This document shows, in pieces, positions 37,106 through 46,586 of a DNA stretch of 64,000 bases. Origin of the DNA: Lysinibacillus sphaericus (GTDB lineage Bacteria; Bacillota; Bacilli; Bacillales_A; Planococcaceae). The position numbers and the translations under genes are program-made. Every line of letters begins with the position of its first letter. Positions within the stretch are counted from its first letter, which is position 1. The stretch spans positions 1,744,001 through 1,808,000 of the forward strand of contig NZ_CP019980.1 of NCBI RefSeq assembly GCF_002982115.1, given 5' to 3'. A model generated the notes under the pieces. The model saw only the letters and a list, made by a program, of their open reading frames with translations. It was not told the DNA's origin and searched no databases.

Positions 37106-37141
37106 CACTTGATTGCCTAATAAGCAACAAGTGTTTTTTTA
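37106..37141 (+). terminator. intrinsic terminator
   Basis: CACTTGATTGC pairs imperfectly with GCAACAAGTG, followed by TTTTTTT. Confidence 0.6.
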
Positions 37142-37271
37142 TGTTTAAGATAACATTATAAATACTAAGATCTCCATATACAAACGCACACACATAAAGA
37201 TGCACACTTTTGATTTACTTTCTCGCATACTAATCATGAGTTGGATTTTGATACTCTATTTATCCTTCAAT

Positions 37272-37550
37272 TGAAGTAAGGTTTATAGAGCATATATACT
37301 CCGAATTTGGAACTAATACTGATAAAACTATTTTAAATTTAGGCATGAACCCAATCAGCGATTATTCGGAAAACCAAGGGAATAATTTTTTGTTGGAGAA
37401 CTACGTCTTATTCAACCGAAAAGTTATTATTATAAAGAGTTGAAAAATAATAATTATTCCTTTTTCCGCAAAGAGAAGAGGAAGGCTCTATTGATTATAT
37501 GGATTATGTGTTCATCTATATAAGCATAATGACACAGGAGAATATGTAAA
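37272..37550 (+). pseudogene. remnant of a gene related to 32123
   Basis: The frames encode IEHIYSEFGTNTDKT and, after a shift near 37410, ELRLIQPKSYYYKELKNNN. The second segment lines up with the FLIQEEKYYYEELEKNG of the 32123 protein. Stops and shifts show it is dead. Confidence 0.45.
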
Positions 37551-37624
37551 CAAAAAAAGTTAACAATCTGCTTTGACAAAAAAGGCTGAAAATTTTAAAA
37601 TTTTAATATAGGAGGTTGTTTCAA

Positions 37625-38050
37625 ATGAAGAAAAATATAAGTTTTATTATAGCTTTCTTTTTAATAATAATGGTCTCACTATATTTTTTAAATGAATACA
37701 AAACAAAAAATCTTGTACAAGATTTTTTCGATACTGATTCTTTAGCAGAAGAAACCCATGATGTTAGTATCATAGATACAGAGCGCAACGTTAAAACTAT
37801 CAAAAAAGATAGTACTGTATTTCCAACTTTCCTAAATTTACTAGAAAAACTAGAAATAAAACGAACTAGCTCTACTTTTACTTACACAGGGTTCTCTATG
37901 ATTATTTATCACAACAACGATTTGCATGTTATTTATCTTAGTGAAAACGGACTATTAACTTTTAATCACAAAACTTATGAAATACAAAATAAGCAGGCAT
38001 TTAAAAAATTCCTTGATATTGTAAAAAAAGAGGCTGAGACAAAATCATAA
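37625..38050 (+). CDS. small membrane-anchored protein
   Basis: A 141-residue protein starting after ATAGGAGGTTG. Residues 5-24 form one membrane segment after two lysines, so the remaining 115 residues should face outside. The outer part is mixed alpha/beta with no Cys and no recognised domain. It lies at the right edge of the cassette array; whether it belongs to it is unclear. Confidence 0.6.
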   Translation: MKKNISFIIAFFLIIMVSLYFLNEYKTKNLVQDFFDTDSLAEETHDVSIIDTERNVKTIKKDSTVFPTFLNLLEKLEIKRTSSTFTYTGFSMIIYHNNDLHVIYLSENGLLTFNHKTYEIQNKQAFKKFLDIVKKEAETKS

Positions 38051-38084
38051 AATTCTTTTATAGAGATACATCGGTTTTGATGAA

Positions 38085-38222
38085 TTTCGCTAATAGCAAA
38101 AGCGATGACTCCTACTCAGAATGCACCCAGCGTAAGACAAGGGCATTCTGAGCGTAAGCAGAGGGTAGCGACTTACGGCGCTGAGCGGAAAGCACCGCCG
38201 AAACGGTCAACAACGGTCACAG
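38085..38222. repeat. GC-richer dispersed intergenic repeat, Bacillales type
   Basis: This stretch is clearly richer in G and C than its surroundings and holds paired arms such as CAGAATGC and GCATTCTG. Its order (GCGATGACTCCT, GCGTAAGC, then GCTGAGCGGAAAGC and CGGTCAACAACGGTC) resembles intergenic elements repeated in many Bacillaceae genomes. It has no coding frame. Recognition is from memory of the pattern. Confidence 0.45.
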
Positions 38223-38227
38223 CAAAA

Positions 38228-38268
38228 AAGTGTTAGATTGACTTTAATCAATCTAACACTCTTTCTCT
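38228..38268 (-). terminator. bidirectional terminator between convergent genes
   Basis: AGTGTTAGATTGA pairs with TCAATCTAACACT; A-rich and T-rich runs on either side serve both directions. It lies 25 bases past the stop of the minus gene at 38292. Confidence 0.8.
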
Positions 38269-38291
38269 TTTATCTCACCATCTTTCTTTTT

Positions 38292-38762
38292 TTACAAAGG
38301 AATTGAACCGCCACTTGATGTAAGAACTCTTATTGGAATGATATTACCTTGAACAATAGTGAAGTCAGTGTTGCCTGTTGCGAGATTTTTGAATGCCAAA
38401 TAGTTAACTCTAAATGAAATAGAAATATAAGCTTTGTTATCATTAAAAATTCTTAATAGTTTATTTATTTGGGAATCACCTTCTTCTGCTACTCGTAAGA
38501 CTTCATTTTTTTCCCACTCATTCACACTTGTTAGTGCGGATACAAGATAGGATGGAATAGCTGTATAAGATGTTTTATTAAAAACTTTTTCTAAAGCAGT
38601 AGTAGCAAGTCCACCTAAGGTAGTTGTTAATGCTGCTTTTGAAACTTTACCTTTCCAATAATTGATGAATGCCTCTTGAGCTCCACTCATATCACCGATA
38701 TTTGCACGAGAAATAGAAGTTGTTGCATTGTACTCATAACGTGAATATTTAGCTGTTGCCAT
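38292..38762 (-). CDS. hypothetical protein
   Basis: A 156-residue protein. I chose the ATG at 38762 because GGAGGAA lies seven bases before it; the frame is open further but has no such site. It has no signal peptide. A Gly/Ala-rich hydrophobic stretch lies at about 40-60 (ALTTTLGGLATTAL). The family is not recognised. It is divergent from the large secreted protein gene, and 38763-39314 between them (552 bases) holds both control regions but no feature I can fix. Confidence 0.55.
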   Translation of the reverse strand: MATAKYSRYEYNATTSISRANIGDMSGAQEAFINYWKGKVSKAALTTTLGGLATTALEKVFNKTSYTAIPSYLVSALTSVNEWEKNEVLRVAEEGDSQINKLLRIFNDNKAYISISFRVNYLAFKNLATGNTDFTIVQGNIIPIRVLTSSGGSIPL

Positions 38763-39314
38763 AATTAAATTCCTCCATTTTAATAATAGATTTTGTTTTG
38801 TTAGCACTAACACTCTATTAAGGGGAATTTTAATTCGATTTAACAACCTCTTTTTAAAAAAAGTTTTATTTACATGCTCATACATTTTGACTTTACATAA
38901 CAACAGAATTAGGCAGTAGTAACAAGGGACAAATTCTTGTTTACTACTGTGTTTTCATTTAAATCACTTTTTATTGTGTATACAGAATTATATACTACAT
39001 TGTTGATTTTACTTAAGAAAAAATTGAAATTTGTTATCCTTAAAAAACAAAGAAAGAAGAGGTTTCTCTATAGTTTTGAGATGCCTCTTTTGTTAATTGT
39101 TAGTTTACTGTACGTCGATTTATGTTTTTGTAAATATGTATGGATAGAGTCCTGTTTGATGTATGTACTTCAGTTAGTAACAATCAAAAGAATACTAGAA
39201 CTACGCTGGAAATTAGGTAGAATTTACTTTTTTAGATTGTTTGACAATAATAAGGGAAATTTTTGTTTATTTACCGATATATATCGTAGGCAACAAAAAG
39301 GAGGTCAACACGTT

Positions 39315-42167
39315 TTGAATAAAAAATATCTTTTTACAGTAGCGGCTATTCCCGCAGCATTTGTTGTGCCTGCTGTAGCAGGGGCAGAAGAAGTAACGAC
39401 CCTTACAATAACAGGTAACCCTTTAGTAGGTGTAACGCTTAATGCCGACTTAAAAGGTGCACCAGCTGGCACATACATAAAAAGTTATCAGTGGTATTAT
39501 GTTGAAGGGGGTTCCAATAAACCAATTCCTAGTGCAACAGAGGCTACATTTAAATTACCAGTAGAGGCAGAGGGTAAAACAGTCCTAGTGGAGGCTGTGA
39601 CGACGACAGATACTAAATATACGAGTAGCCCAATAGTGGTACCAGAATTGTCCTTAAAAATTGAGAAACCTTCTTTTGAGGGGTACGGTCCTCAAAATAA
39701 TGTGTTACCTGGTGACACAGTGAAAGTAATCGGAGCTAAAGTTACTGATACCAAGGGTGCTGTAATTCAAAGTAATCAAATTACATATAGCTATGAATGG
39801 TTTTATAAAACGGGTGATGTGTTTACGATTATTTCGGGAGTAAATACAGAGTCCTATACGATTCCTAAAGATGCGCTTGAAACAAATAAAAAAGATATAT
39901 CGGTCAGAGTAATCGCTAAAGTCGGTACTAAGAGAGTGGAATCTGATTTCACAGAAGTGCTAACAGTTTCGAAACAGCCAATTGAAACACTTGTGACGAG
40001 CATTACGAACTTACGCAAAAGCGATAGCAAGTATCAGGTAACAGATTTTGCATCATTTGAAGCGAATGTAAAAGCATTAGAAACGAAATACCAAGCTCTT
40101 TCAGCTACTGCAAAGGCAAGCATTACGAACTATGATGTACTAAAGCGTGCGCTGGCAGATGTTGAGGCTATTAGCAAATTAAATAAGCAATTAGATAATA
40201 TTCCGGCCGGGCAAAAAGACTTAGCGAAATATATTAGCGAACTAGAAGCGTCTTATGACAAGCTTGATTTATTACAACGTAGTTTAGACGTAAATGATAC
40301 TTTGTACAGTGGTATTAAAGCTTTAGTAAAAGAACCATCTGATACCGCAGATTTAGCGGAAGTGAGAAGAATTAATAATGAGATTGTGGCGCTATTAAAC
40401 TATGATAGTGCGCTCATTAAGTATGCCCCTAACAGTGTCGAAGCGTTACAGCTAGCGGTAAACAAAATAGAAGCTGATATTGCGAAACTATCGAAAAATT
40501 ATCAAGTAGCTGTACAAAATCAAACGATACTTAAAGACGCAAAGCAAGATTTGAAAAAGATAGAACAGTTTATTAAACTTTTTGATAAATTGACAGCGAA
40601 TACGACAGCGAACAAGCAGGTGACAATTGCTAAATCCATTCGCTCTAGCTATGAAAAATTAACGTATAAACAATTGCTTTTAGTGCCAAATGACTATAAA
40701 GTGAAGTTGCTTAATGCGGAAAATGCTGAGCAGGATATGATCAATAGTTTGAATAAGGAAATTAAAGCGTATATTGGTGATAAGCAATATCAAATTAAGC
40801 CTACAGCAGATTCATGGCAAGGCTATGTGAACAATATTAATAAAATCGTATCGGATTATAAAAGTTTAACAAAAAATTCAGCGGCTAAAATTATCGACTA
40901 TGATCGTATTTTAATCTTGCAAAAAGACTTTAAAGCGGCAGAAAAAGTGATTAAAGATATAGATGGCTATAAAAAGCTTGCTAACACGGCTGGCGTGACA
41001 GAAAGTAAGCTGAAAACAAGCTACAGTAATACACTAAAAGCATACAATAAATTAACGACTTTACAGCAATCACTTGTTTATAATGCGCAGGAATTTTTAA
41101 ATAGCTCTCCTAATATAACGGTAGGGAATAATGGCAATGAACCTACTGACAAGGCAGATGCGGAAGCACTGAAAGTTAAAATACAAGCTTTCGCCAATGT
41201 AACAAGTTATACATTTACGCAATTTGAAGCGGAAGTAGAAGAGGCAACAAAGCAATATAAAAAATTATCATCTCCAGCACGAAAATATGTAACAAACTAT
41301 GATTTATTAACTACAGCGACAAAAGATCTTACTGGGGTAAGAGCATTCCATAAAAAAGTACAAGCAGCTCGAGAAGAACTAGATGTTGCAAAGCAAACGA
41401 AAAAAATTGAATCAGTCGAAGCGGCTTATGCGAAACTGCCTGCTAATCAACAGCATTTAGCGAAAGCGCAGTACGAGGATTTATTAAAAAATCGTTTAGT
41501 AGACACGACTGCACCTGATATTTCGAAATTAATACAAGATATTGCGGCAATTGAAACGGATGATTTATATAAAGTATCCATACAGGATATTCAAAACTTG
41601 GCGAACCAATATAATAAACTAAGTTCCAGCGATAAAAAACGCGTAACAAATGCGTCAATTTTAACAGCAGCTATTGCAGATGTTAAAAAGGTAGAGTCAT
41701 TTATGAAGCAATACGATAAGTCGTTTGTAAGCAATCCAACAACGGTTATTAAAGCATTTGCGAAGCTAACATCTAAACAAATGAGTTTAGTCAGTGAAAA
41801 TGTTCGCCAACAAATTATCGCCAAGGAGAAAGAACTTCAGCAAGCAAACGATATTGCATTAACGTTAATAGAGGACATTAATTCACTTGTCCAAAATGGC
41901 GATTATATTGCGAATTTAGAAGCGAAAGTGACGCAAATTCGCACTGCTTACGATAAACTAACTGCTTCTGAAAAAAGCGTCGTAAAAAATTATTCGAAGC
42001 TGACACAAGCAGAGAATGACTTGAAAAAAGTAGCAGAGGTTCATGCGCTATATGTATCTGATACAAATGGCAATGAAGCTGCTCGCAAAGCTTGGCAAAC
42101 AGCCTATGGTAAACTCTCTAAAAAACTAGAAAATCTGTATAAGAATATGTACGCAGGCGATCTGTAA
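39315..42167 (+). CDS. secreted surface protein with Ig-like domains and helical repeats
   Basis: A 950-residue protein starting at TTG after AAAAAGGAGG; the longer frame from 38937 lacks a site and hides the signal peptide. Residues 1-25 are a signal peptide (MNKKYLFTVAAIPAAFVVPA, cut after AGA). Residues 30-110 and 115-215 look like two beta-sandwich domains (SYQWYYVEGG, SYEWFYKTGD). From 220 to the end there are about seven helical repeats of about 100 residues, each with Y..L...K..V.NY..L..A..D....E and K...LT..Q..LV motifs. There is no LPXTG or SLH anchor. It is probably cell-wall associated; function unknown. Confidence 0.75.
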   Translation: MNKKYLFTVAAIPAAFVVPAVAGAEEVTTLTITGNPLVGVTLNADLKGAPAGTYIKSYQWYYVEGGSNKPIPSATEATFKLPVEAEGKTVLVEAVTTTDTKYTSSPIVVPELSLKIEKPSFEGYGPQNNVLPGDTVKVIGAKVTDTKGAVIQSNQITYSYEWFYKTGDVFTIISGVNTESYTIPKDALETNKKDISVRVIAKVGTKRVESDFTEVLTVSKQPIETLVTSITNLRKSDSKYQVTDFASFEANVKALETKYQALSATAKASITNYDVLKRALADVEAISKLNKQLDNIPAGQKDLAKYISELEASYDKLDLLQRSLDVNDTLYSGIKALVKEPSDTADLAEVRRINNEIVALLNYDSALIKYAPNSVEALQLAVNKIEADIAKLSKNYQVAVQNQTILKDAKQDLKKIEQFIKLFDKLTANTTANKQVTIAKSIRSSYEKLTYKQLLLVPNDYKVKLLNAENAEQDMINSLNKEIKAYIGDKQYQIKPTADSWQGYVNNINKIVSDYKSLTKNSAAKIIDYDRILILQKDFKAAEKVIKDIDGYKKLANTAGVTESKLKTSYSNTLKAYNKLTTLQQSLVYNAQEFLNSSPNITVGNNGNEPTDKADAEALKVKIQAFANVTSYTFTQFEAEVEEATKQYKKLSSPARKYVTNYDLLTTATKDLTGVRAFHKKVQAAREELDVAKQTKKIESVEAAYAKLPANQQHLAKAQYEDLLKNRLVDTTAPDISKLIQDIAAIETDDLYKVSIQDIQNLANQYNKLSSSDKKRVTNASILTAAIADVKKVESFMKQYDKSFVSNPTTVIKAFAKLTSKQMSLVSENVRQQIIAKEKELQQANDIALTLIEDINSLVQNGDYIANLEAKVTQIRTAYDKLTASEKSVVKNYSKLTQAENDLKKVAEVHALYVSDTNGNEAARKAWQTAYGKLSKKLENLYKNMYAGDL

Positions 42168-42188
42168 GCAGACTTCTGTGTAATCTGT

Positions 42189-42233
42189 AAAAATAGTATG
42201 TAAGGGGAAAGACAAACCTTACATACTATTTTT
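42189..42233 (+). terminator. intrinsic terminator of the surface protein gene
   Basis: AAATAGTATGTAAGG pairs with CCTTACATACTATTT, followed by TTGTCTT. Confidence 0.85.
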
Positions 42234-42458
42234 GTCTTAGTCTAACAGGGGATAATTTGGTATTATATTTAAGGTAAGGTTTGAGAAGTCATTCATTGTG
42301 TATACTAAGTCCGAAAAGCAGTAACTGTTTAGACATTTTCTTTTGTCATAATTTATGATAGACGCTACAATACATGGTTGACTTAGATGAATCAAATAGA
42401 GTCTTCGTAGTTCAAGCTATGAGGGCTCTGTTTTTAACTAGAAAAGGAGAGCACAGCA

Positions 42459-43436
42459 ATGCGAATACATCATCATCAAGTTGAACATCACGATAGTCAA
42501 TCGATAGGGCAGTGGGTTGAGCAGTTCCGTCCCTTTTCTAAGGAAGGGAAATGTGCCAGCTATATTCCAGCTTTAGCACAAAAAGATCCACAACAACTAG
42601 CCATCTCCATTATCGGACCGAATAGTGAACAAATCGTTGGAGGAGATGTAACGGAATTATTTACCCTCCAAAGTGTTTCAAAAGTTGTGACCTTTATTTT
42701 AGCTTGTATGGACCGAGGGTTGCCTTATGTTTTAGAAAGGGTAGATGTTGAGCCTACTGGGGATACGTTCAATTCCATTATTCGTCTTGAAAGTCATCAG
42801 CCCGGAAAACCTTTTAATCCGATGATTAATGCAGGAGCGATTACAGTGTCCTCGATGCTGGATGGCAGTTCGCCACAGGAGAAAGTGGCGAAAATCCTGT
42901 CGTTTTTAGAACAAATGGTTGGCAAACAGTTAAAGGTAAACGAAGAAGTGTTTCAATCTGAATGGCAAACAGCTAATCGCAATCGATCATTAGCCTACTA
43001 TTTAATGGATTCGGGCTTTTTAGATTGTCCAGTTGAAGAAGCATTGGAAGTTTATTTGAAGCAATGTGCAATTGAAGTCAATGTTTCGGATTTAGCAATG
43101 ATTGGCTTATTAATCGCGAATGATGGCTATCATCCACAACGAAAAATTCAGCTCTTTCCTAAACAAGTGGCTAAATTAGCGAAAGCCCTAATGGTGACAT
43201 GTGGTATGTATAATGCATCAGGTAAGTTTGCTGCTTTTATCGGTTTGCCAGCTAAAAGTGGTGTCTCTGGTGCCATTGTTGCGGCTGTTCCCAATCACGC
43301 AAGCTTGGAATCACCTTTCCCAGCTGGTTGTGGCATCGGGATTTATGGGCCAGCTATTGATGATATCGGAAATAGTGTAGCAGGTGTAAAATTACTTAAG
43401 CATGTTGCAGATGAGTGGAATATGACGATTTTTTAA
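42459..43436 (+). CDS. glsA: glutaminase
   Basis: A 325-residue glutaminase that hydrolyses glutamine to glutamate and ammonia in the cytoplasm. The catalytic S-x-x-K is at Ser72-Lys75 in FTLQSVSKV, and the family motifs NPMINAGAI, a YYLM..G.L segment and the PAKSGVSGAI region are present. Length is normal for the family. The start follows AAAGGAGAG. It is a single-gene unit closed by a terminator; the 225-base leader (42234-42458) shows no recognised element. Confidence 0.93.
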   Translation: MRIHHHQVEHHDSQSIGQWVEQFRPFSKEGKCASYIPALAQKDPQQLAISIIGPNSEQIVGGDVTELFTLQSVSKVVTFILACMDRGLPYVLERVDVEPTGDTFNSIIRLESHQPGKPFNPMINAGAITVSSMLDGSSPQEKVAKILSFLEQMVGKQLKVNEEVFQSEWQTANRNRSLAYYLMDSGFLDCPVEEALEVYLKQCAIEVNVSDLAMIGLLIANDGYHPQRKIQLFPKQVAKLAKALMVTCGMYNASGKFAAFIGLPAKSGVSGAIVAAVPNHASLESPFPAGCGIGIYGPAIDDIGNSVAGVKLLKHVADEWNMTIF

Positions 43437-43451
43437 TAAGGTGAAAAATAC

Positions 43452-43486
43452 CGTAGATAAGCACAAAGGCTTATCTACGTTTTTTT
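43452..43486 (+). terminator. intrinsic terminator of glsA
   Basis: CGTAGATAAGC pairs with GCTTATCTACG across a six-base loop, then TTTTTTT. A second hairpin at 43612-43640 (AAGACGCAAT with ATTGCGTCTT) may end the opposing permease gene. Confidence 0.9.
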
Positions 43487-43674
43487 ATCCCTATTATCGC
43501 CTGACAACTTGATAGTATAAGGCAATAGCGATATCAGTTCTATAGCTACATATAGTAGTGTTGGTTAATTGGAGAACTGTAGGCGGTTTAATCATCTATT
43601 ATAATGAAAGACAAGACGCAATGCATTGTGATTGCGTCTTAAAGTGGATTTGTCGCGAATTTATAAAATTGCTG

Positions 43675-45021
43675 TTATCTATTGTTGATATTTTTGCTTT
43701 TATAAAGAATGAAAAGAACGATAAACCAGATAGGTGTTAGTAAAAGCGCTGTTCTAGTCGCTTCGGAAATCAACATAATTACTAACAAAAACGCGAAGAA
43801 AGCAAGTACTAAATAGTTCACAAAAGGTGTCAATGGTGCTTTAAAAATCGACGCTTCGTGGAGTGCGCGGTTTTTACGTTTATAGATAATATGCGAGATT
43901 AGAATAATACTCCATACCCAAATAAAACAAATAGCACTAATCGTTGTTACGACGCTAAAGGCGTTTTCTGGCATGAGCTTGCTCAGTAATGCCCCTATTG
44001 ATACAACGATGGCTGAAAGAACAAGTGCGTTACTTGGCACACTGTTTTTATTTAGCTTAGCAAAAGAAGCGGATGCTTGCTTGTGACGGCCAAGATTATA
44101 AAGCATACGACTTGTAGAAAATAAACCACTATTGCCTGCTGAAGCCGCAGATGTCAGCACAACAAAATTGATAATACCTGCTGCGATAGGTATACCTGCT
44201 AATGAAAATACTTGTACAAATGGACTGCTTGTAGCAGACATTTCATACCAAGGGTTGATGCATAAAATGACTGTTAATGCGCCTACATAAAATAGTAAAA
44301 TACGCAGTGGAATTTTATTAATGGCAGATGGAATATTTTTTTTCGGATCTGCTGTTTCTGCAGCAGAAACACCGACTAGTTCAACTCCTACGAAAGCAAA
44401 AACAACCATTTGGAAGGCCATTAGGAAGCCATAAATACCGTTCGGGAACAGCCCGCCATGTGCCCAAAGATTGTTTACTGATACAGTGCCAGAAGTTGTT
44501 TGAAAGCCTGTGAATAGCATGAATAATCCAATAATTATTAATGCAACAATTGTTACAACTTTAATCAGTGCAAACCAAAATTCGAGTTCTCCAAAAAGCT
44601 TTACTGTCAATAAATTAAGAAATAATAGCAGTACTAGACAGCCAATAGCGGGTACCCATTGCGGAATATTAAACCAATATTGTACATAGACACCGACGGC
44701 AATAATATCTGCCATCGCGGTCATTATCCAACAAAACCAGTAGGTCCAACCAGTGACATACCCAGCCCAAGGGCCGATGTACTCTGTGGCGAAATCTGTA
44801 AATGATGTATAGCCTGCGTTTGATAATAGTAGTTCGCCTAGTGCCCGCATGACAAAAAATAAGGCAATCCCAACAATGAGGTAAGCCAAAATAATCGAAG
44901 GCCCTGCTAAAGCAATCGCTTTACCTGATCCTAAAAATAAGCCAGTCCCAATTGTTCCGCCAATTGCAATAAGTTGCACATGGCGATTTTTTAATTCTCG
45001 TTTTAACTGATGTTGTTCCAA
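43675..45021 (-). CDS. APC-family amino-acid permease, probably glycine/D-alanine/D-serine (CycA-like)
   Basis: A 448-residue protein with about twelve membrane segments. It starts with the amino-acid-transporter motif HVQLIAIGGTIGTGLFLGSG and has FxGVELVGVSAAE.DPKKNIP near residue 230. It imports an amino acid by proton symport. A glycine riboswitch and a terminator in the leader suggest that glycine, or a close analogue such as D-alanine or D-serine, is the substrate; sequence alone cannot separate CycA from other APC permeases. Confidence 0.85.
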   Translation of the reverse strand: MEQHQLKRELKNRHVQLIAIGGTIGTGLFLGSGKAIALAGPSIILAYLIVGIALFFVMRALGELLLSNAGYTSFTDFATEYIGPWAGYVTGWTYWFCWIMTAMADIIAVGVYVQYWFNIPQWVPAIGCLVLLLFLNLLTVKLFGELEFWFALIKVVTIVALIIIGLFMLFTGFQTTSGTVSVNNLWAHGGLFPNGIYGFLMAFQMVVFAFVGVELVGVSAAETADPKKNIPSAINKIPLRILLFYVGALTVILCINPWYEMSATSSPFVQVFSLAGIPIAAGIINFVVLTSAASAGNSGLFSTSRMLYNLGRHKQASASFAKLNKNSVPSNALVLSAIVVSIGALLSKLMPENAFSVVTTISAICFIWVWSIILISHIIYKRKNRALHEASIFKAPLTPFVNYLVLAFFAFLLVIMLISEATRTALLLTPIWFIVLFILYKSKNINNR

Positions 45022-45061
45022 GTTTATTCCCCCATAAGATGCGTAGAAGCGCTAGCTGGAA

Positions 45062-45098
45062 AATAAAAAAGAGACTAGTAGCAACACTAGTCTCGTAA
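45062..45098 (-). terminator. leader terminator between the glycine riboswitch and the permease gene
   Basis: On the minus strand GAGACTAGT pairs with ACTAGTCTC across a six-base loop, and TTTTTTATTTT follows. It lies about 100 bases after the aptamer and 40 bases before the gene, so it is the likely expression platform. Confidence 0.85.
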
Positions 45099-45191
45099 AC
45101 GTCAGAATAAAAATACCGTGACTGAAGGTTTAGTTTGTAACATATCCAATGCAACATTCGTCGTGTGGTATAGCTTTCATGGTGAAAGTTT

Positions 45192-45285
45192 ATCTTACTC
45201 CTCTGTCCTTTTGCCTGAGATAGTGAACCCTTCGGCGACGCTAATTGCGCTCTCTCCAGAAATGCTCCTGCTATAGTTTCATCCA
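45192..45285 (-). promoter_or_regulatory. glycine riboswitch, single aptamer
   Basis: Read on the minus strand, the sequence has CTGGAGAGAGCGC, then GCCGAAGGGTTCA, then CTATCTCAGGCAAAAGGACAGAG, given here in pieces. These are the conserved parts of one glycine aptamer. A second full aptamer is not visible next to it, so it is a singleton form rather than the usual tandem. With the terminator at 45062-45098 it should control the permease by glycine-dependent transcription termination or read-through. Confidence 0.9.
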
Positions 45286-45498
45286 TAGCATTCATAGCTT
45301 CAATCTTTATTTTAAGATATTATTTATCCTACCAATGACGAGCCAATAATACAAGGGTCAATTTTCAGTAGTATGCAGGTAAAAAGAAGAATTGGTTTCA
45401 TGATGATATATTTGTTACAAAAAATAGTTATTTTAGACATAGAGTAATAAATACATTATCATTATTTTTACAACTACAAAGCTAAAAGAGGTGGAGGA

Positions 45499-46413
45499 AT
45501 GGAGCGAGTAAAAGAAGCAGCACGATTGTTAGCACAAGAAGGGGAGAGTGAACAGGCCAAATTATTATTGCTAGATGCATTTTCTGAACAGCCCAATTGT
45601 ATTGTTGCGCATAATTTGGCAGATTACCATAAAGAACAGGATCAATACGAAGAAGCATATCACTATGCATTGCAGGCTGTTGCATGGCAACCAAAAACGT
45701 ATTCCCCATATGCATTATTAGGCGAATTGTCTATGCGCCAAGGTGACAATCATTCGGCACAGCAATGGCTAGAAAAAGCATATAACCGATTTCAATCACC
45801 GGTCGTAGCGCATAATTTAGCAACTCTATACAAGGCACAACAAAAATATGAACAGGCTGCTCAGCTTTTTATAAAATCGTATGAAAGCGAGGACTATGGG
45901 CTGATGCATGCTGTCGAATGTTTTGTGTTAGCCAACGATTTTCAGCATGCTAAAAAGTGGATAGCAATCATTGAACAAGAACAGCAACGATTTATAGGTG
46001 AAGTAGAGCTAGGAGAGTTGTACGGGCGAATTGGAGATTATCAGAAATCCGCTATGTGGTATGCAAAAGGCTACCAACATTATGCCCATACAGGTGAATG
46101 GATCGCAGATTATGTATGGGTACTTCACCAATTAGGAGATGAAGCGCATAAGAAAGCAGTGATTGCAACGTTTATGGAGGAATGTACGCAAACAATAGCT
46201 GACTTGGCAAATAAGACGTTGGAATATGGCTGGACAGAAGAAGAAGTAGCAGAAGAGGAGGCGCAGCTTAGAGCGAATATGGAGCGGGTGAACAGTGCCC
46301 ATTTACAGCACCACATTATGTTGCAAAATGAGCCGAGTATCGCTTCACGCTGTTATACTTTTTTCTGTCCGATGCATGATGAAGGACATGGTGACAGCGA
46401 ACTAGATGGTTAG
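45499..46413 (+). CDS. tetratricopeptide-repeat protein
   Basis: A 304-residue cytoplasmic protein of TPR helices from residue 5 to about 210 (ALGELSMRQGDNHSAQQWLEKAY-type units, for example VAHNLATLYKAQQKYEQAA). A Glu-rich helix follows near 250, and the last part has SRCYTFFCPMHDEGHG with two Cys and two His residues. It would act as a protein-binding scaffold; the partner is unknown. Single-gene unit with GAGGTGGAGG before the ATG. Confidence 0.8.
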   Translation: MERVKEAARLLAQEGESEQAKLLLLDAFSEQPNCIVAHNLADYHKEQDQYEEAYHYALQAVAWQPKTYSPYALLGELSMRQGDNHSAQQWLEKAYNRFQSPVVAHNLATLYKAQQKYEQAAQLFIKSYESEDYGLMHAVECFVLANDFQHAKKWIAIIEQEQQRFIGEVELGELYGRIGDYQKSAMWYAKGYQHYAHTGEWIADYVWVLHQLGDEAHKKAVIATFMEECTQTIADLANKTLEYGWTEEEVAEEEAQLRANMERVNSAHLQHHIMLQNEPSIASRCYTFFCPMHDEGHGDSELDG

Positions 46414-46458
46414 TCGTTAGACAACTACTATTATATAGAAGAAACTCTGAATATTAGC

Positions 46459-46501
46459 AAAAAGAATCCTTTACCAAAACATTTGGAAAGGATTCTTTTT
46501 A
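46459..46501 (+). terminator. intrinsic terminator
   Basis: AAAAAGAATCCTTT pairs with AAAGGATTCTTTTT. It serves the TPR gene and may work in both directions. Confidence 0.85.
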
Positions 46502-46586
46502 TGAAAAAACCAAGCGCTAGTATCCTACTTCACTGAGGAAAGGACTATGTTAAATAGTCGCTATAGCCTGATTGAATTCACTTTGC

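Noticed and set aside
12724-37550. Insertion sequences as the cause of the broken cassettes
   Set aside because: No transposase frame, terminal repeats or target duplications were seen; recombination in repeated RHS DNA explains the pattern.
12724-37550. CRISPR array
   Set aside because: The repeats are long coding RHS segments of unequal length, not short regular repeats with spacers.
38937-39314. N-terminal extension of the large secreted protein
   Set aside because: It has no ribosome site and would bury a clear signal peptide that starts at the TTG at 39315 behind AAAAAGGAGG.
40000-42167. Coiled-coil M-like protein or SLH surface-layer protein
   Set aside because: No SLH motifs or LPXTG end; the helices are in repeated bundles, not one long coil.
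46125-46316. Minus-strand frame opposite the TPR gene
   Set aside because: It is fully inside a well-supported gene and has no ribosome site.
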